From NCBI RefSeq assembly GCF_003584645.1, contig NZ_AP017928.1, positions 2,456,395 through 2,520,394 of the forward strand: a stretch of DNA of 64,000 bases, in the 5' to 3' direction. The notes below the pieces were generated by a model. That model saw nothing but the letters and a program-made list of their open reading frames with translations, did not search any database and was not told the origin of the DNA. Within the stretch, counting starts at the first letter, position 1. Each line of letters opens with the position of its first letter. This DNA comes from Methylocaldum marinum. Its GTDB lineage: Bacteria; Pseudomonadota; Gammaproteobacteria; Methylococcales; Methylococcaceae. Below, piece by piece: positions 36,944-47,943 of the stretch. Position numbers and translations under genes: made by a program.

Positions 36944-38215
36944 TCAGCGATTGGTACCGGGCATCCTCGTCCAGCAAATCCGGCTGGAATACTGGAGAAA
37001 CGCTTTGAAAGACTTGCGATTCAGCGGTTTGGAAACAGGTTCGAGGCTCGGGTCGCTCCCATTGGCGGATTCGTCGGGACCTTCGGCCAGCTCCGGCGGC
37101 GGCATCTCTCCGGATGAATTCCCATCCAATAGCGGCAATCTCACTACGAATTCGCTGCCCGTGCCGGTGCCCGCACTATAAGCTTCCACGACTCCGTCAT
37201 GCATCTCTACCAATCGCTTGACCAAGCTCAGACCGATCCCCAGGCCGCCTTGGGCCCGATCGAGCGAGCGCGGCTCCTGGGTGAATAAATCGAAGATATG
37301 TGGAAGACTGGAAGGCGAAATCCCCATGCCGTTGTCCTGGACGCGTATCACGGCTTCTTTACCCTCCACATCGACCAACAGCCGGATGACGCCGCCCACG
37401 TCCGTATATTTCGCTGCGTTATCCAGAAGATTGGAAAATACCTGTGTCAAACGAGCAAAATCGGCTTTCACCCAAAGTCGCGTGGACGGCAATTGCAGGC
37501 ACAATTCGTGTTCGCAGGCATCGATGAGCGGACGGCTGGCTTCGACGGCATGAAAAATGGTCGTCGTGAGTTCCAGGGATTGGCGCTTGAGCGTTACCTT
37601 GCCGCAGGTTAGTCGCGAAATGTCCAGCAGATCGTCGACCAATCGCGTAAGCTGGCTCAGCTGGCGGTCGATGATACCCCTCACCCACTCCACGTGAAAC
37701 GGCGTCAGGTTCGGTTGTTTCAAAACTTCGACCGCATTACGGATGGGAGCAAGCGGATTGCGCAGTTCGTGAGAAAGCATGGCCAGGAACTCATCCTTGC
37801 GCCGGTCGGCTTCTTTCAGTTCCTCCTCGATCCGCTTGCGCTCTATGGCATAGCGGATGGACCGAATCAGCAGATTGCCCTGAAACTGCCCCTTGATGAC
37901 ATAGTCCTGAGCGCCTTCCTGGATCAGCCGAAATCCGACGGCCTCGTTGTCCAGGCCGGTGAAGACGACGATCGGAACGGAACTCGCCAGGTCGCGGATT
38001 CGCAACAGTGTTTCGATGCCTTCGGCATCGGGTAAATTGAGATCCAGAAGAATCACATCGAACCGCTGCCCACTCAGCATCTCTTTCGCTTCGCTGAGCC
38101 GAGTCGCCCGCTCCAGCTCGAAACACACCACGCCGACCTGGCTCAAGGCATCTTCGACCAGGAAAGCATCGCTCGGGCTGTCCTCCACCAGGAGGACATG
38201 GTAGTGCTGCTGCAT
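36944..38215 (-). CDS. Receiver-histidine kinase hybrid
   Basis: The 423-residue protein has an N-terminal receiver domain (phospho-acceptor Asp58 in VILLDLNLP), a short coiled linker, a HisKA domain with His149 in MLSHELRNPLAP, and a HATPase_c domain with N box LLDNAAKYTD, DNGMGISPSSLPHIF and GGLGIGLSLVKRLV. The C-terminal 50 residues are low complexity. There is no transmembrane segment, so it is cytoplasmic and probably takes phosphate signals from the adjacent kinase or regulator. It starts 7 bases after the response-regulator gene in a three-gene operon. Confidence 0.88.
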   Translation of the reverse strand: MQQHYHVLLVEDSPSDAFLVEDALSQVGVVCFELERATRLSEAKEMLSGQRFDVILLDLNLPDAEGIETLLRIRDLASSVPIVVFTGLDNEAVGFRLIQEGAQDYVIKGQFQGNLLIRSIRYAIERKRIEEELKEADRRKDEFLAMLSHELRNPLAPIRNAVEVLKQPNLTPFHVEWVRGIIDRQLSQLTRLVDDLLDISRLTCGKVTLKRQSLELTTTIFHAVEASRPLIDACEHELCLQLPSTRLWVKADFARLTQVFSNLLDNAAKYTDVGGVIRLLVDVEGKEAVIRVQDNGMGISPSSLPHIFDLFTQEPRSLDRAQGGLGIGLSLVKRLVEMHDGVVEAYSAGTGTGSEFVVRLPLLDGNSSGEMPPPELAEGPDESANGSDPSLEPVSKPLNRKSFKAFLQYSSRICWTRMPGTNR

Positions 38216-38222
38216 AGGTAAA

Positions 38223-38651
38223 CTACCGCGTGGGAAGACTTACCACCGTAAACCAGAAATTCTCGATGGCCTGAACCACTCGGACAAAACTGTCGAAATG
38301 GACCGGTTTGGTGATGTAACAATTAGCATGCAATCCGTAGGCCCGAAGAATATCCTCCTCTGCTCGGGAAACCGTCATCACGACCACCGGGATCATTCTT
38401 AACCCCTCGTCGTTCTTGATTTCGGCGAGAACTTCGCGGCCGTCCTTCTTCGGCAGATTGAGATCGAGAAGAATGAGGTCCGGACGCGGCGCGTCGCTAT
38501 ATTTCCCGGCTCGGCGGAGAAACGAGATCGCTTCGACGCCGTCTTCCACGATGAAAAGCTCGGTGAGCAGCTTTGCAGTTTCGAGCGCTTCTTGAGTGAG
38601 AAGCACATCGGTGGGACTGTCTTCGACCAGCAGGATGTTGACGGGCTTCAT
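38223..38651 (-). CDS. Single-domain response regulator (Rcp1-like)
   Basis: 142 residues, receiver only. Acidic pocket ED (10-11), phospho-acceptor Asp63 in [13 protein letters not shown], conserved Thr in [12 protein letters not shown] and Lys in [13 protein letters not shown]. The KKDG/LK-type spacing and the insertion [12 protein letters not shown] resemble phytochrome-partner regulators such as Rcp1. With no output domain it likely acts as a phosphate shuttle. Its start overlaps the upstream kinase gene by 4 bases. Confidence 0.9.
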   Translation of the reverse strand: MKPVNILLVEDSPTDVLLTQEALETAKLLTELFIVEDGVEAISFLRRAGKYSDAPRPDLILLDLNLPKKDGREVLAEIKNDEGLRMIPVVVMTVSRAEEDILRAYGLHANCYITKPVHFDSFVRVVQAIENFWFTVVSLPTR

Positions 38652-40162
38652 CGGATTGCTCTTATATCGGTTGGAACGGTAAAGAAGAAGGTGGTGCCCC
38701 GGCCCGGCTCGGATTTCACCCAGATGCGCCCACCGTGCCGCTCCACGACTCGCTTGCAGATGGCAAGCCCGATGCCGGTGCCCGCATATTCGTTCCGTCC
38801 ATGCAGTCGCTGAAATATCCTGAAAATACGTTCGAAATAATCAGGCGCGATGCCGATCCCGTTGTCGCTGACGGAGAAAACCCACTCCCTGTCGCGCCTC
38901 TCTGCACCCACGTGAATCAGCGGTTTTCGATCGCCGCGAAATTTGACGGCGTTACAGATCAAATTCTGAAACAACTGGGTGAGTTGACCACGATCCGCGA
39001 AAATAGTGGGGATCGGGTCATGGCTGATCTCGGCCCCGCTTTCTCTGATGGGAACTTCAAGATTGGCCAGAACCGTGTTCAAGACCGCCTGGCAATCGGT
39101 CGGCTCGAAGTGATGTTCCCGGGATCCGATACGCGAATACGCCAAAAGATCGCTGATAAGCGTTTGCATGCGCGCGGCGCCGTCCACCGCATGGGAAATT
39201 ACCTCGTCCGCTCGTGCATCGAGCTGGCCCTGATACCGTCGCCGAATGATTTCCACGCAACCCGCCACCGCCCGCAACGGCTCCTGCAGATCATGGGAAG
39301 CAACATAAGCGAATTCCTGAAGTTCCGCATTGGAGCGCGCCAACTCCCGGGTTTGCGCTGCGAGTTGCTCCTCCGCCAGCTTACGTTCGGTCACATCGAG
39401 CATGATGCCGATCATGCGAACGGGACGGCCGTCCTGACCGTACAGAATCTGGCCCTGGTCGTAAACCCACCGAACGCTGCCGTCGGTGTGCACGATACGG
39501 TATTCCAGATTGAACGCATCCTGCTCCCCTTGGGCCATGAAGCGCTTGATCACCGAATCCACGGTGTCCTTCACGGTCTCCCGGTCGTCGGGATGCACTC
39601 TGGCGAGCCAATTCCGGGCCGATGGTTCGCATTCCCCGGCCTTGAGTCCCAGCAGGCGATATGAGCCCTCCGACCACGTCACTTTATCCTCAAGCATATC
39701 CCAATCCCAGGTTCCCGCATTTGCGGCGCTCAAAGCCAGATTCAGACGCGCTTCGCTCCGCCGGAGGATGGCTTCGGCCCGTTTACGCTCGCTGATGTCG
39801 GCGACGGCGGCCAATACATAGCTGCTATCTTCGACCCGCATCGGGCTGAGGGCGATTTCGACGGGAACTTCCTCGCCGTTCTTGCGCCGCCCGCAGAGAT
39901 CCCGTCCCATGCCCATGGGCTTTTGCTCGGGATGCTCGGAAAAGCTTTGGCGGAATGCCACGTGCCTGCTTCTGAACCGTTCGGGAATGAGAATCTCGAT
40001 CGACCGTCCGAGCAGTTCGTCCCTCGAATAGCCGAACAATCTCTCCAAATACGCGTTGACGAGAACGATCCGGCCGTCATGGTCGACCAGCACCTGCGCA
40101 TACGGCGTATGCTCCGTAATCCCGCGGAAGATGGACTCGGTTCTGTTGCCTGCTTCGTCCAT
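38648..40162 (-). CDS. PAS-PAS sensor histidine kinase
   Basis: The 504-residue soluble kinase has a first PAS domain about 10-130, a second PAS/PAC about 135-262 (with [21 protein letters not shown]), a HisKA-type dimerisation helix with His290 in [15 protein letters not shown], and a HATPase_c domain ([45 protein letters not shown]). The DLQEPLR form of the H-box is typical of phytochrome-like kinases, but no GAF/PHY chromophore domain is present. It is first in the kinase-regulator-kinase operon. Confidence 0.9.
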   Translation of the reverse strand: MDEAGNRTESIFRGITEHTPYAQVLVDHDGRIVLVNAYLERLFGYSRDELLGRSIEILIPERFRSRHVAFRQSFSEHPEQKPMGMGRDLCGRRKNGEEVPVEIALSPMRVEDSSYVLAAVADISERKRAEAILRRSEARLNLALSAANAGTWDWDMLEDKVTWSEGSYRLLGLKAGECEPSARNWLARVHPDDRETVKDTVDSVIKRFMAQGEQDAFNLEYRIVHTDGSVRWVYDQGQILYGQDGRPVRMIGIMLDVTERKLAEEQLAAQTRELARSNAELQEFAYVASHDLQEPLRAVAGCVEIIRRRYQGQLDARADEVISHAVDGAARMQTLISDLLAYSRIGSREHHFEPTDCQAVLNTVLANLEVPIRESGAEISHDPIPTIFADRGQLTQLFQNLICNAVKFRGDRKPLIHVGAERRDREWVFSVSDNGIGIAPDYFERIFRIFQRLHGRNEYAGTGIGLAICKRVVERHGGRIWVKSEPGRGTTFFFTVPTDIRAIR

Positions 40163-40371
40163 GAGAAGAAATGTGAAGCAAAAAGTGGAAAGGCCGCGGC
40201 TTCCGAAGTCAATGTGTCCGAAAGCCCATCGAAAATGAATTGACTATCGATAACAAACGATCAGGTAGAGAATCAAATTTTTGCCCAAAGGTCAACCGAT
40301 GTTACAAATACAAGTACGCTTCGCGGTTTCGAACGAGACAAAAACCCATGGCAACTTGCGGCTCCGGCCAT

Positions 40372-42072
40372 TCAGCGCCGCTGCTGAAATTCGCGTCCAC
40401 GCCCGGCTTCGGAGACATATCCGGCGCGAATCACGAAATCGCCGAAAGATTCTGCCGTTCGCCGCTCGCGTGCGTAGTGCGCGATCATGGGACTCAGCAC
40501 CTCCACGATTTCGTCTTCCGACAACCCTTCCCGATACAGCGCATTCAAGCGGCTGCCGTCGAAACCCGCACCCAGGTAGAGGTTGTACCTTCCGAGGCTC
40601 TTGCCGACCAATCCGATTTCGCCGAGATGCGGCCGCGCGCAGCCGTTGGGACAGCCGGTGACCCTGAGCGTAATGGCGTCTTTCTCCAATCCGGCGTTCT
40701 TGAACAACGGCTCCAGCCGCGCCAGCAGCGTCGGCAGCCAGCGCTCGCTCTCGGCCATGGCCAGTCCGCAAGTGGGCAAGGCCACGCATGACAGGGCGTT
40801 CCGGCGCAAACCGCTCCACCGCTCGGCGTCGGGTATCCGATACCGGTCGAGCAAGGCGTCGATCTTGGGTCTGGCGGCGTCGCTGATCCTCGCAATGATC
40901 AGGTTCTGATTGGCGGTCAGACGAAAATCGCCCTCGTGAATGGCGGCGATTTCGCGCAATCCGGTCAGCCACGAGGTTTCGGGCGTGTCTCTCAAACGCC
41001 CACTGAGGATCCCCAGTGTTAAGTGCCAATGTCCCCGGCCGTCCCGTATCCATCCGAAACGGTCGCCGGTGCTTTCGAAGCGGAATGGACGCGCCGCTTC
41101 GAGCGCCCAACCGAGCCGAGTTTCCAATTCGGCCTTGAACCAGTCCGTACCCCGGTCATCCAGGGTGTACTTCAGTCGGGCATGCTTGCGATTGCTTCGA
41201 TCGCCGAAATCGCGCTGCACCCCGAGTACCTTTTCGGCGACGTCCAGGAGCCGGTCGGGCCGGCAAAAACCGATGACTTCACCCAGCCGCGGATAGGTTG
41301 ACGGCTCGTTATGGCTCATGCCCATGCCGCCGCCCACGGCGATGTTGAAACCGAGCAGCGTATCGCGGTCGGCGATGGCGATGAACCCTAGGTCCTGGGC
41401 GTAAACATCGATATCGTTGTGCGGCAGCAGCGCGATACCGATCTTGAACTTGCGCGGCAGATAGTGCCTGCCGTACAGTGGTTCTTCCTCGGCCGGCGTG
41501 CCGGCCACGCGCTCTTCATCCAGCCAGATTTCATGGTAGGCCCGCGTCTTCGGCAGCAGATGCGTGCTGAGACGCCTGCTCCAGTCGTAGAGTTCGCCGT
41601 GTAGCGGAGACAGATAGGGATTGTTGTGGCAGACCACGTTGCGGTTGACGTCCCCGCACGCCGCGATGGTATTGAGCAAGGCATGGTTGATGCCGGCGAT
41701 GGTCGCCTTCAGATGGCGTTTCACCACGCCATGGAACTGGAACGTCTGGCGGGTCGTGATGCGCAGCGAACCTTGGCCGTAGCGGCGGGCCAACTCATCC
41801 AGTTGCAGCCATTGCCCGGGCGTGCACACGCCGCCCGGCATACGCACCCGGACCATGAACCCGTAGGCCGGCTCCAGCTTCTGCCGCTGGCGCTCATTGC
41901 GGAGGTCCCGGTCATCCTGCAGATAGGTGCCGTGGAACTTGAGCAGCTTGGCATCTTCCGGCGATACGGCGCCAGTGGCGGGATCGGCCAGGCTTTCCTC
42001 TATCGTGCCGCGCAGATAACGGCTGCGCGCCTTGAGATCTTCGTCTTCGCTAAAGTATATGCGCTCTTCCAT
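40372..42072 (-). CDS. cysI: Sulfite reductase hemoprotein beta subunit
   Basis: 566 residues from ATG 42072, chosen because GAGGAGG lies 9 bases upstream and conserved sequence starts there; the longer frame to 42246 overlaps cysJ. The enzyme reduces sulfite to sulfide with siroheme and a 4Fe-4S cluster. Cluster ligands are in [13 protein letters not shown] (about 430) and [11 protein letters not shown] (about 480). Substrate/siroheme segments [14 protein letters not shown] and [14 protein letters not shown] are intact. It is 10 bases after cysJ, forming cysJI; with cysM this completes sulfide incorporation into cysteine. Confidence 0.95.
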   Translation of the reverse strand: MEERIYFSEDEDLKARSRYLRGTIEESLADPATGAVSPEDAKLLKFHGTYLQDDRDLRNERQRQKLEPAYGFMVRVRMPGGVCTPGQWLQLDELARRYGQGSLRITTRQTFQFHGVVKRHLKATIAGINHALLNTIAACGDVNRNVVCHNNPYLSPLHGELYDWSRRLSTHLLPKTRAYHEIWLDEERVAGTPAEEEPLYGRHYLPRKFKIGIALLPHNDIDVYAQDLGFIAIADRDTLLGFNIAVGGGMGMSHNEPSTYPRLGEVIGFCRPDRLLDVAEKVLGVQRDFGDRSNRKHARLKYTLDDRGTDWFKAELETRLGWALEAARPFRFESTGDRFGWIRDGRGHWHLTLGILSGRLRDTPETSWLTGLREIAAIHEGDFRLTANQNLIIARISDAARPKIDALLDRYRIPDAERWSGLRRNALSCVALPTCGLAMAESERWLPTLLARLEPLFKNAGLEKDAITLRVTGCPNGCARPHLGEIGLVGKSLGRYNLYLGAGFDGSRLNALYREGLSEDEIVEVLSPMIAHYARERRTAESFGDFVIRAGYVSEAGRGREFQQRR

Positions 42073-42082
42073 AGCGGCCTCC

Positions 42083-43876
42083 TCAATACACGTCGCGCTG
42101 GTAGCGTTTCGAGGCCTGCAGGTTCCGGACATAATCCTCGGCGCGTTCACGGTCGCAGCCGCCTTCCTTCGCCACGACGGAAAGCAAAGCCTCGTGCACG
42201 TCCGCAGCCATCCGTTGAGCATCGCCGCAGACATAAAAATGGGCACCCTCTTCCAGCCAGGCGTACAGCGCGCGGCCTTGCTCGAGCATCCGGTGCTGCA
42301 CGTAGGCCTTGCCGCCCTCGTCGCGGGAGAACGCCACGTCGATTCGGCTCAAAAGACCGTTTTTCCGATGAGCCAACCATTCCCGCTGATACAGGAAGTC
42401 GGTATGGAAATTCCGGTCGCCGAAGAACAGCCAGTTCCTGCCTTTGGCTCCCGATGCCTCCCGCTCCGCCAGAAAAGCGCGGAAAGGCGCCACGCCCGTG
42501 CCCGGCCCCACCATGACGATCGGAACATCGGGATCCTCGGGCAGCCGGAAGTTAGGATTGCTGTCGACATACACCGGCACTCGTCCGTCCTCCGCGACCC
42601 GATCAGCCAGAAAAGTCGAAGCGACACCCTGGCGTTCCATCCCGTGACTCTCGTATCGCACCACGCCCACAGTGAGATGGACCTCGTCCGGATTGGCGTT
42701 CGGGCTGGATGCGATGGAATAGAGCCGCGGCGGCAGTTTTCGCAGCATGGCGACGAACCGGTCGGCGCTGATGCCGGGCACGGGATAGCGGCGCACCACG
42801 TCGATGATTTCGCGTCCATCGAGAAAATCCCGTAGCCGCGACCGGTTCTCTTCCTTGAGCAACTCGGTCAATTCATGCGAGCCGGACAGCTCCGCATATT
42901 TCTCCAGGAACGGCCGGGTGAGCGTGGTAATTTCGTAATGATGCAGAAGCGCGCCTTCCAGCGTGGTTTCAACACCATCGGCTCCGGGAACGGTTGCGTT
43001 CGGAGCGAGCCCGGTGCTCTCCATGAGAGCGGCCACCCGTTCCGGCCAGTTCGAGGGCATCACGCCCAAAGCGTCTCCCGGTTCGTAGCGCAATCCGGAA
43101 TCCTCGATGGAAAGCTCGATGTGGCGTACGTCCTTGGTGGAACCGCGCCCGGTCAGACGGATGTTTTCCAGCACGCTGGCCGGGAACGGATGTTTCTTCG
43201 AATACGCGACAGACTGCTCGATCGCTGCCGCCGCCGCGACTCCCGCCCGGGAAGATCCGCCCTCGGCCAACGCGCCCAATACGCCTTCCATCCAACTTTC
43301 CGCGGCTTCCTCGTAATCCACGTCGCAATCGGCACGGGGAAAAATCCGCGTAGCGCCCAGCTCCTCCAGCCGGCTGTCGAATTCGCGCCCCGTATGGCAG
43401 AAATATTCATAGCTCGTGTCGCCCAGGGCCAGCACGGAAAATTGCAGCCCCTCCAGCCCAGGGGCTTTCTTCCCGTGCAGGAACTCGTAAAACGGGCGCG
43501 CATTGTCCGGCGGATCACCCTCGCCATAGGTACTCACGATCACCAATAGACTACTGTCGCGTTTGAGCTGGGCACCTTTATAGCTGGCCATGTCCTCCAG
43601 CCGCGCCGCGATGCCGCTCTGCTGCAGCCGGGCATACAGTGCGTTGGCGAGCTTTTCGGCGTTTCCGGTCTGCGAACCGAAAAGCACGGTAACCGCCGAC
43701 GACAGTTCCGGAACTCGGAGCGACGAAGACTGATCAAGCTTTTGAGCGGCGTCGCCGAACCCTGCCAAATATCCGCTGGCCCAGAGTCTCTGCTCGGGCG
43801 AGAGCTGTTCCGCCAAACCTTTCAATAGTTCCCATTGTTGCGAGGCCAAAGGGCCGTGGCTTTTGTTCACTGACAT
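42083..43876 (-). CDS. cysJ: Sulfite reductase flavoprotein alpha subunit
   Basis: The 597-residue diflavin reductase passes electrons from NADPH through FAD and FMN to CysI. An N-terminal flavodoxin domain carries [17 protein letters not shown] near 68-84 and [13 protein letters not shown] near 115; the FAD domain carries RLYSIASSP near 385 and [11 protein letters not shown]; the NADPH domain carries [18 protein letters not shown] near 455-472 and [17 protein letters not shown] near 548; the C-terminal aromatic is in KRYQRDVY. It is the first gene of cysJI. Confidence 0.95.
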   Translation of the reverse strand: MSVNKSHGPLASQQWELLKGLAEQLSPEQRLWASGYLAGFGDAAQKLDQSSSLRVPELSSAVTVLFGSQTGNAEKLANALYARLQQSGIAARLEDMASYKGAQLKRDSSLLVIVSTYGEGDPPDNARPFYEFLHGKKAPGLEGLQFSVLALGDTSYEYFCHTGREFDSRLEELGATRIFPRADCDVDYEEAAESWMEGVLGALAEGGSSRAGVAAAAAIEQSVAYSKKHPFPASVLENIRLTGRGSTKDVRHIELSIEDSGLRYEPGDALGVMPSNWPERVAALMESTGLAPNATVPGADGVETTLEGALLHHYEITTLTRPFLEKYAELSGSHELTELLKEENRSRLRDFLDGREIIDVVRRYPVPGISADRFVAMLRKLPPRLYSIASSPNANPDEVHLTVGVVRYESHGMERQGVASTFLADRVAEDGRVPVYVDSNPNFRLPEDPDVPIVMVGPGTGVAPFRAFLAEREASGAKGRNWLFFGDRNFHTDFLYQREWLAHRKNGLLSRIDVAFSRDEGGKAYVQHRMLEQGRALYAWLEEGAHFYVCGDAQRMAADVHEALLSVVAKEGGCDRERAEDYVRNLQASKRYQRDVY

Positions 43877-44387
43877 GTTTCCTGAACGAGTTGTTGCCGA
43901 AAAAGGGTTAGCGGTTGGACCGGCGTCGACGCGTGTTTACACGGCGAGTGGATTGAAAGGCTCAAGCTGAATTCGACGGTTGGACGCTTCCTGAGACATC
44001 GCCGGCGCTGCTCCCTCCGGAGAAAGGCCGGGGAAGGGGAAAGCGGCCGTCGACGTGGTTTTACAATCATTTGGGAGATTTAGCGGCGGTTTTCAGGATC
44101 AAATCGTCGCGGTAACACATCGAAGTCGAATCCGCTCCGGAGGATATCTTTTTTGAAGATGCCAAGGATCTGCCCTGGCCTCAAACGGACCCTTTGGACG
44201 AAAAGCCAGTACCCCTGTTCGGTGCACCGGCTTTCGGCAGTTCGGCCAGCATGGCTTGAATGCGGCGACTATAGCAGGGATATAGGCTCTAGGAGAAAGA
44301 ACAAAACGTCACTTGGTTAAACGTCCTGGCAATATGGCGCCTCTCGCCGGAATCCGAATTTTCCGCCGGCTTTCCGTTCGAATTTCG
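43877..44387. other. Non-coding gap between cysJ and cstA
   Basis: 511 bases upstream of cysJ and downstream of cstA. It contains a CTCCCTCCGGAGAAAGGCCGGGG-type GC-rich stretch near 44014 reminiscent of the clover-leaf repeat family, but it is too degraded to call. No ORF of merit or RNA gene is visible; the cysJ promoter should lie here. Confidence 0.4.
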
Positions 44388-46469
44388 TCAATCCCTCACC
44401 CAGTCCTCGACGAGCCGGCTCGGGACATGCGGCGATTCGCTGAGCGGCGGATGAGGCTTTCTGGCCACAATCAACCCGCAGACCCGCAACGTGTCCGCAG
44501 CCAGAATCCAGGAAACGGCCAGGAACAGCGCGGTCAGTCCGGCATCGAGATAATCGTTGAAGATAAGCTGCGGAGCCTTGGCGGCTTGGTCCGGAGACAG
44601 AACTCCCGCCGCCAGCTTGTCGCTCAGGTCCCGTGCGTGAGCCAGAAAGCCGATTCGAAGCTCCCGGCTGAACAGTTTTTCCCAGGCCGCCGACGTCGTG
44701 ATGATCAGAAGCCACGTCAAGGGCGCGCCGGTCACCCAGGCGTAGCGGAGCTTTCCGGTCTTGACCAGTATGGTCGTGGCCACGCACAGCGCGATACCGG
44801 CCAGCATCTGATTGGCGATGCCGAACAGAGGCCACAGGCTGTTGATACCGCCCAGGGGATCGATGGTGCCGATGTAAAGCAGATAGCCCCAGCCGGCCAC
44901 GACCAGCCCGCTGGTCAGCAGCACGCCGGGATACCAGCCGGTCCGCCCCAGAGCCGGTACCCAGTTGCCGAAAATGTCCTGCAGCATGAAACGGGCGACG
45001 CGGGTGCCGGCATCCAGCGTCGTCAGGATGAACAGCGCTTCGAACATGATGGCGAAGTGATACCAGAGCGAGAGCAATCCCTTTCCGAAAGCGCTGGCGA
45101 ACAGGGTTGCCATGCCCACCGCCAGCGAAGGTGCGCCGCCGGTGCGGGCGAACAGGGTGGACTCGCCCATTTGCTGAGCCAGCGCATACATCTGTCCGAC
45201 GGTCACCGGGAATCCCCAGGACGAAATTTTGGCTGCCGCTTCCGCAGCATCCTTTCCCACCACGCCTGCCGGACTATTGATGGCGAAATAGACGCCGGGA
45301 TCGAGCACCGTCGCCGCCACCATGGCCATGATGGCCACGAACGACTCCATCACCATCGCGCCGTAGCCGATGAAACGGGCGTCGGCCTCGTTCGCCAGGA
45401 GCTTGGGCGTGGTCCCCGACGAAATCAGGGAATGGAAGCCGGAAATGGCGCCGCAGGCGATGGTGATGAACACGAACGGGAACAGCGTGCCGCCGAAGAT
45501 GGGTCCGCTGCCGTCGACGAATCGGGTCAGCGCCGGCATCTTCACCTCGGGATGAAGAATGACGATGGCCACCGCCAAAGCCCCGATCGTTCCCAGTTTC
45601 ATGAACGTGGACAGATAGTCGCGCGGAGCCAGAAGCAGCCATACCGGCAGCACCGCGGCGGCGAAGCCGTAGGCGATAACCATCAACGCCAATTGCGGTC
45701 CCTCGTAGTCGAACCAAGGTCTGACGCCCGCCGCGCCGTCAATGGCGCCGCCGCCCCAAACCGCCAGCAGCAGCAAGGCCACGCCCAGCACCGTCGCTTC
45801 GATCACCCTGCCGGGCCGAAGGTGCCGCATATAAATGCCCACCATCATGGCGATGGGTATGGTCGCCGCCACGGTGGAGGTGGCCCAGGGGCTGTGCTTC
45901 ATGGCGTTCACCACCACCAGGCCCAGCACCGCGATGAGAATGATCATGATGCACATGACGCCGAGCAGCGCCGCGCTCCCGCCGATGGGGCCGAGTTCGT
46001 CGCGGGCCATCTGGCCCAGGGAACGGCCGTCACGGCGGATGGAACAGAACAGGATCACGAAATCCTGCACGCAGCCGCCGATGACGGCGCCTATCAGGAT
46101 CCACAAGGTGCCCGGCAGATAACCGAACTGCGCCGCCAGGGTCGGACCAATCAAAGGCCCCGGACCTGCGATGGCGGCGAAATGATGGCCGAACACCACC
46201 CAGCGGTTCGTCGGCACGAAATCGCGCCCGTCATTGAAACGCTCGGCCGGGGTCGCCCGCGTACCGTCCAGACCCAGAACCCGGGCTGCGACAAAGGCGC
46301 TGTAGAAACGATAGCCCAAAGCGTAGACACAGACCGCCGCGGTCACGAACCAGAGGCTGTTGACGCTTTCCCCCCGATTCAAGGCGATGCCGCCGAACGC
46401 CGATGCTCCGATCAACGCCACCAGGAGCCAGATGACCCATTTTCGAAAGCTCGAACCCTGTTCTTTCAT
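44388..46469 (-). CDS. cstA: Carbon starvation protein A (peptide/pyruvate transporter)
   Basis: The 693-residue integral membrane protein has about 16 or more hydrophobic segments and the CstA signature stretches: [35 protein letters not shown] near 88-122 (noted by position), [37 protein letters not shown] and [18 protein letters not shown]. CstA-family proteins import peptides or pyruvate during carbon limitation. In a methanotroph it may recover excreted organic acids or peptides (inference). It is monocistronic. Confidence 0.93.
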   Translation of the reverse strand: MKEQGSSFRKWVIWLLVALIGASAFGGIALNRGESVNSLWFVTAAVCVYALGYRFYSAFVAARVLGLDGTRATPAERFNDGRDFVPTNRWVVFGHHFAAIAGPGPLIGPTLAAQFGYLPGTLWILIGAVIGGCVQDFVILFCSIRRDGRSLGQMARDELGPIGGSAALLGVMCIMIILIAVLGLVVVNAMKHSPWATSTVAATIPIAMMVGIYMRHLRPGRVIEATVLGVALLLLAVWGGGAIDGAAGVRPWFDYEGPQLALMVIAYGFAAAVLPVWLLLAPRDYLSTFMKLGTIGALAVAIVILHPEVKMPALTRFVDGSGPIFGGTLFPFVFITIACGAISGFHSLISSGTTPKLLANEADARFIGYGAMVMESFVAIMAMVAATVLDPGVYFAINSPAGVVGKDAAEAAAKISSWGFPVTVGQMYALAQQMGESTLFARTGGAPSLAVGMATLFASAFGKGLLSLWYHFAIMFEALFILTTLDAGTRVARFMLQDIFGNWVPALGRTGWYPGVLLTSGLVVAGWGYLLYIGTIDPLGGINSLWPLFGIANQMLAGIALCVATTILVKTGKLRYAWVTGAPLTWLLIITTSAAWEKLFSRELRIGFLAHARDLSDKLAAGVLSPDQAAKAPQLIFNDYLDAGLTALFLAVSWILAADTLRVCGLIVARKPHPPLSESPHVPSRLVEDWVRD

Positions 46470-46640
46470 TTTTCTGCGCTCTCAATTCGGAATAGCCGAG
46501 GCCAATGTATTCAAAATGCGCCATAGGATAAGGCCAAATCGAGCCTGAGCGTAAACCCGGTCCGACGCTTCCTCCAGCCGGTTCGATCCGGACCCTTTTC
46601 GACCTTGCCGCCCTTCTTCCGGGCGATCTTCGACCTCTGT

Positions 46641-47813
46641 TCAAGCCCCCGTTATCTCGTGCAACCCTTGCACCAGCCGGCGCGTTCCCGCGGCGGCGGT
46701 GCCGGGCTCGAGGGCGCCGTAGGCAACCCTGAGATAACAACCCTTCTCCAGTCCGAATGCCGTACCGGGAATGACAGCCACCTTGTGTTCCCGGATTAGC
46801 CTTTGCGCGACCGTCATCGAATCCAGATCGGTAGCGAGCTTCAGCAGCAGGTAAAACGCGCCGCTGGCTTCCGGAACCCGGCAGATATCGGCCACGCTCC
46901 GCAATTCGTCCAGAACGATGCCGCGAACCCGAGCGATGGTCTCCAGCCTTTCGCGGCAATAAGCCGACCCCGTCGACAATGCGCCAACCGCGGCGTGCTG
47001 CGAAATCGAAGGCGCGCAGATGAGATTGGTGTCCTGCGCCTTAAGCACCGCCTCGTATAAATGGTCCGGAATGACCATGTAACCGATCCGCCAGCCCGCG
47101 AACCCGTAAGCCTTGGAAAGCGAGAACAGGGAGATGGTGTGGGGCGCGGAGTTTTCCACTGCAGCCGGCGAGAAATGCTTGGCGCCGTAGGTGAAATATT
47201 CGTAGGCTTCGTCGCTGATATGATAAATCCCGTGTTCCCGGCAGATGGTGTTGACTGTCCGCAGAGCCTCTTCCGAATAAACCGCTCCGCTGGGATTGTT
47301 CGGCGATATGGTGACGATCGCCCGGGTCCTTTCGTTAATGGCGGACTTGATGAGATCGGGCCGCAGTTGGTAGTTCTCGTCCGTGGGTACCAACACCGGC
47401 GTGCAGTTGAGCATCCGGATGGCCATTTCCTGGTTGAAATAATACGGAAGCGGCAGAATGACTTCGTCTTCCGGGTCGGCGATCGCGAACAAGGCATTCA
47501 AGAAACCCATGTTTCCCCCGGCCGTCACGACGATGCGTCTTCCGCCGGCGCAGTCGATTCCATTCTCCGCTGCCAGTTTTTCCTCGATCAGCTCGAGCAG
47601 CCTTGGCAGGCCTTGCACCGGACCGTACTTATGATTTTCCGGTTTCGCGAAGAAATCCCGGATTTCTTCCGCGGCCGCGGGCGGCGGACCGTAGAACACC
47701 ACCCCCTGCCCCAGCGAGATCGTTCCCGGATGGTTTCGGATCAGTTCGGCAATCACGGGGATGATGGGCGCTTGCACGGCCGCCATGCGCCGGCTGACCT
47801 TGGGTTCAGGCAT
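46641..47813 (-). CDS. Class I/II PLP-dependent aminotransferase
   Basis: 390 residues from ATG 47813 (MPEPKVSRRMAAVQAP); the frame extends further but without conserved sequence. The fold-type I aminotransferase has ISLGQGVVFYGPPPAA near the N-terminus, ISPNNPSGAVYSEEAL near 165, DEAYEYFTYG near 198, the PLP lysine in FSLSKAYGFAGWRIGY near 230 and the arginine in LRVAYGALE near the end. Substrate is unclear; it resembles aspartate/aromatic aminotransferase-like proteins. It is divergent from mtaD, 130 bases apart. Confidence 0.87.
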   Translation of the reverse strand: MPEPKVSRRMAAVQAPIIPVIAELIRNHPGTISLGQGVVFYGPPPAAAEEIRDFFAKPENHKYGPVQGLPRLLELIEEKLAAENGIDCAGGRRIVVTAGGNMGFLNALFAIADPEDEVILPLPYYFNQEMAIRMLNCTPVLVPTDENYQLRPDLIKSAINERTRAIVTISPNNPSGAVYSEEALRTVNTICREHGIYHISDEAYEYFTYGAKHFSPAAVENSAPHTISLFSLSKAYGFAGWRIGYMVIPDHLYEAVLKAQDTNLICAPSISQHAAVGALSTGSAYCRERLETIARVRGIVLDELRSVADICRVPEASGAFYLLLKLATDLDSMTVAQRLIREHKVAVIPGTAFGLEKGCYLRVAYGALEPGTAAAGTRRLVQGLHEITGA

Positions 47814-47943
47814 GATCGGATCACACTTTGAAAAACGCGAATTGTAAGGTGGTTTGCAGCATCGGTTAAAATGCTCCCGGTTCGGCGCGAGATGCACAGG
47901 CCGGATGCCCGTGATAAAGTTTAGTGAAACACTAGGTAATCAA

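Noticed and set aside
44313..46526. Very long plus-strand frame (737 codons) opposite cstA
   Set aside because: It is the antisense of a clearly conserved transporter, with His/Arg/Gln-rich composition typical of GC-rich shadow frames.
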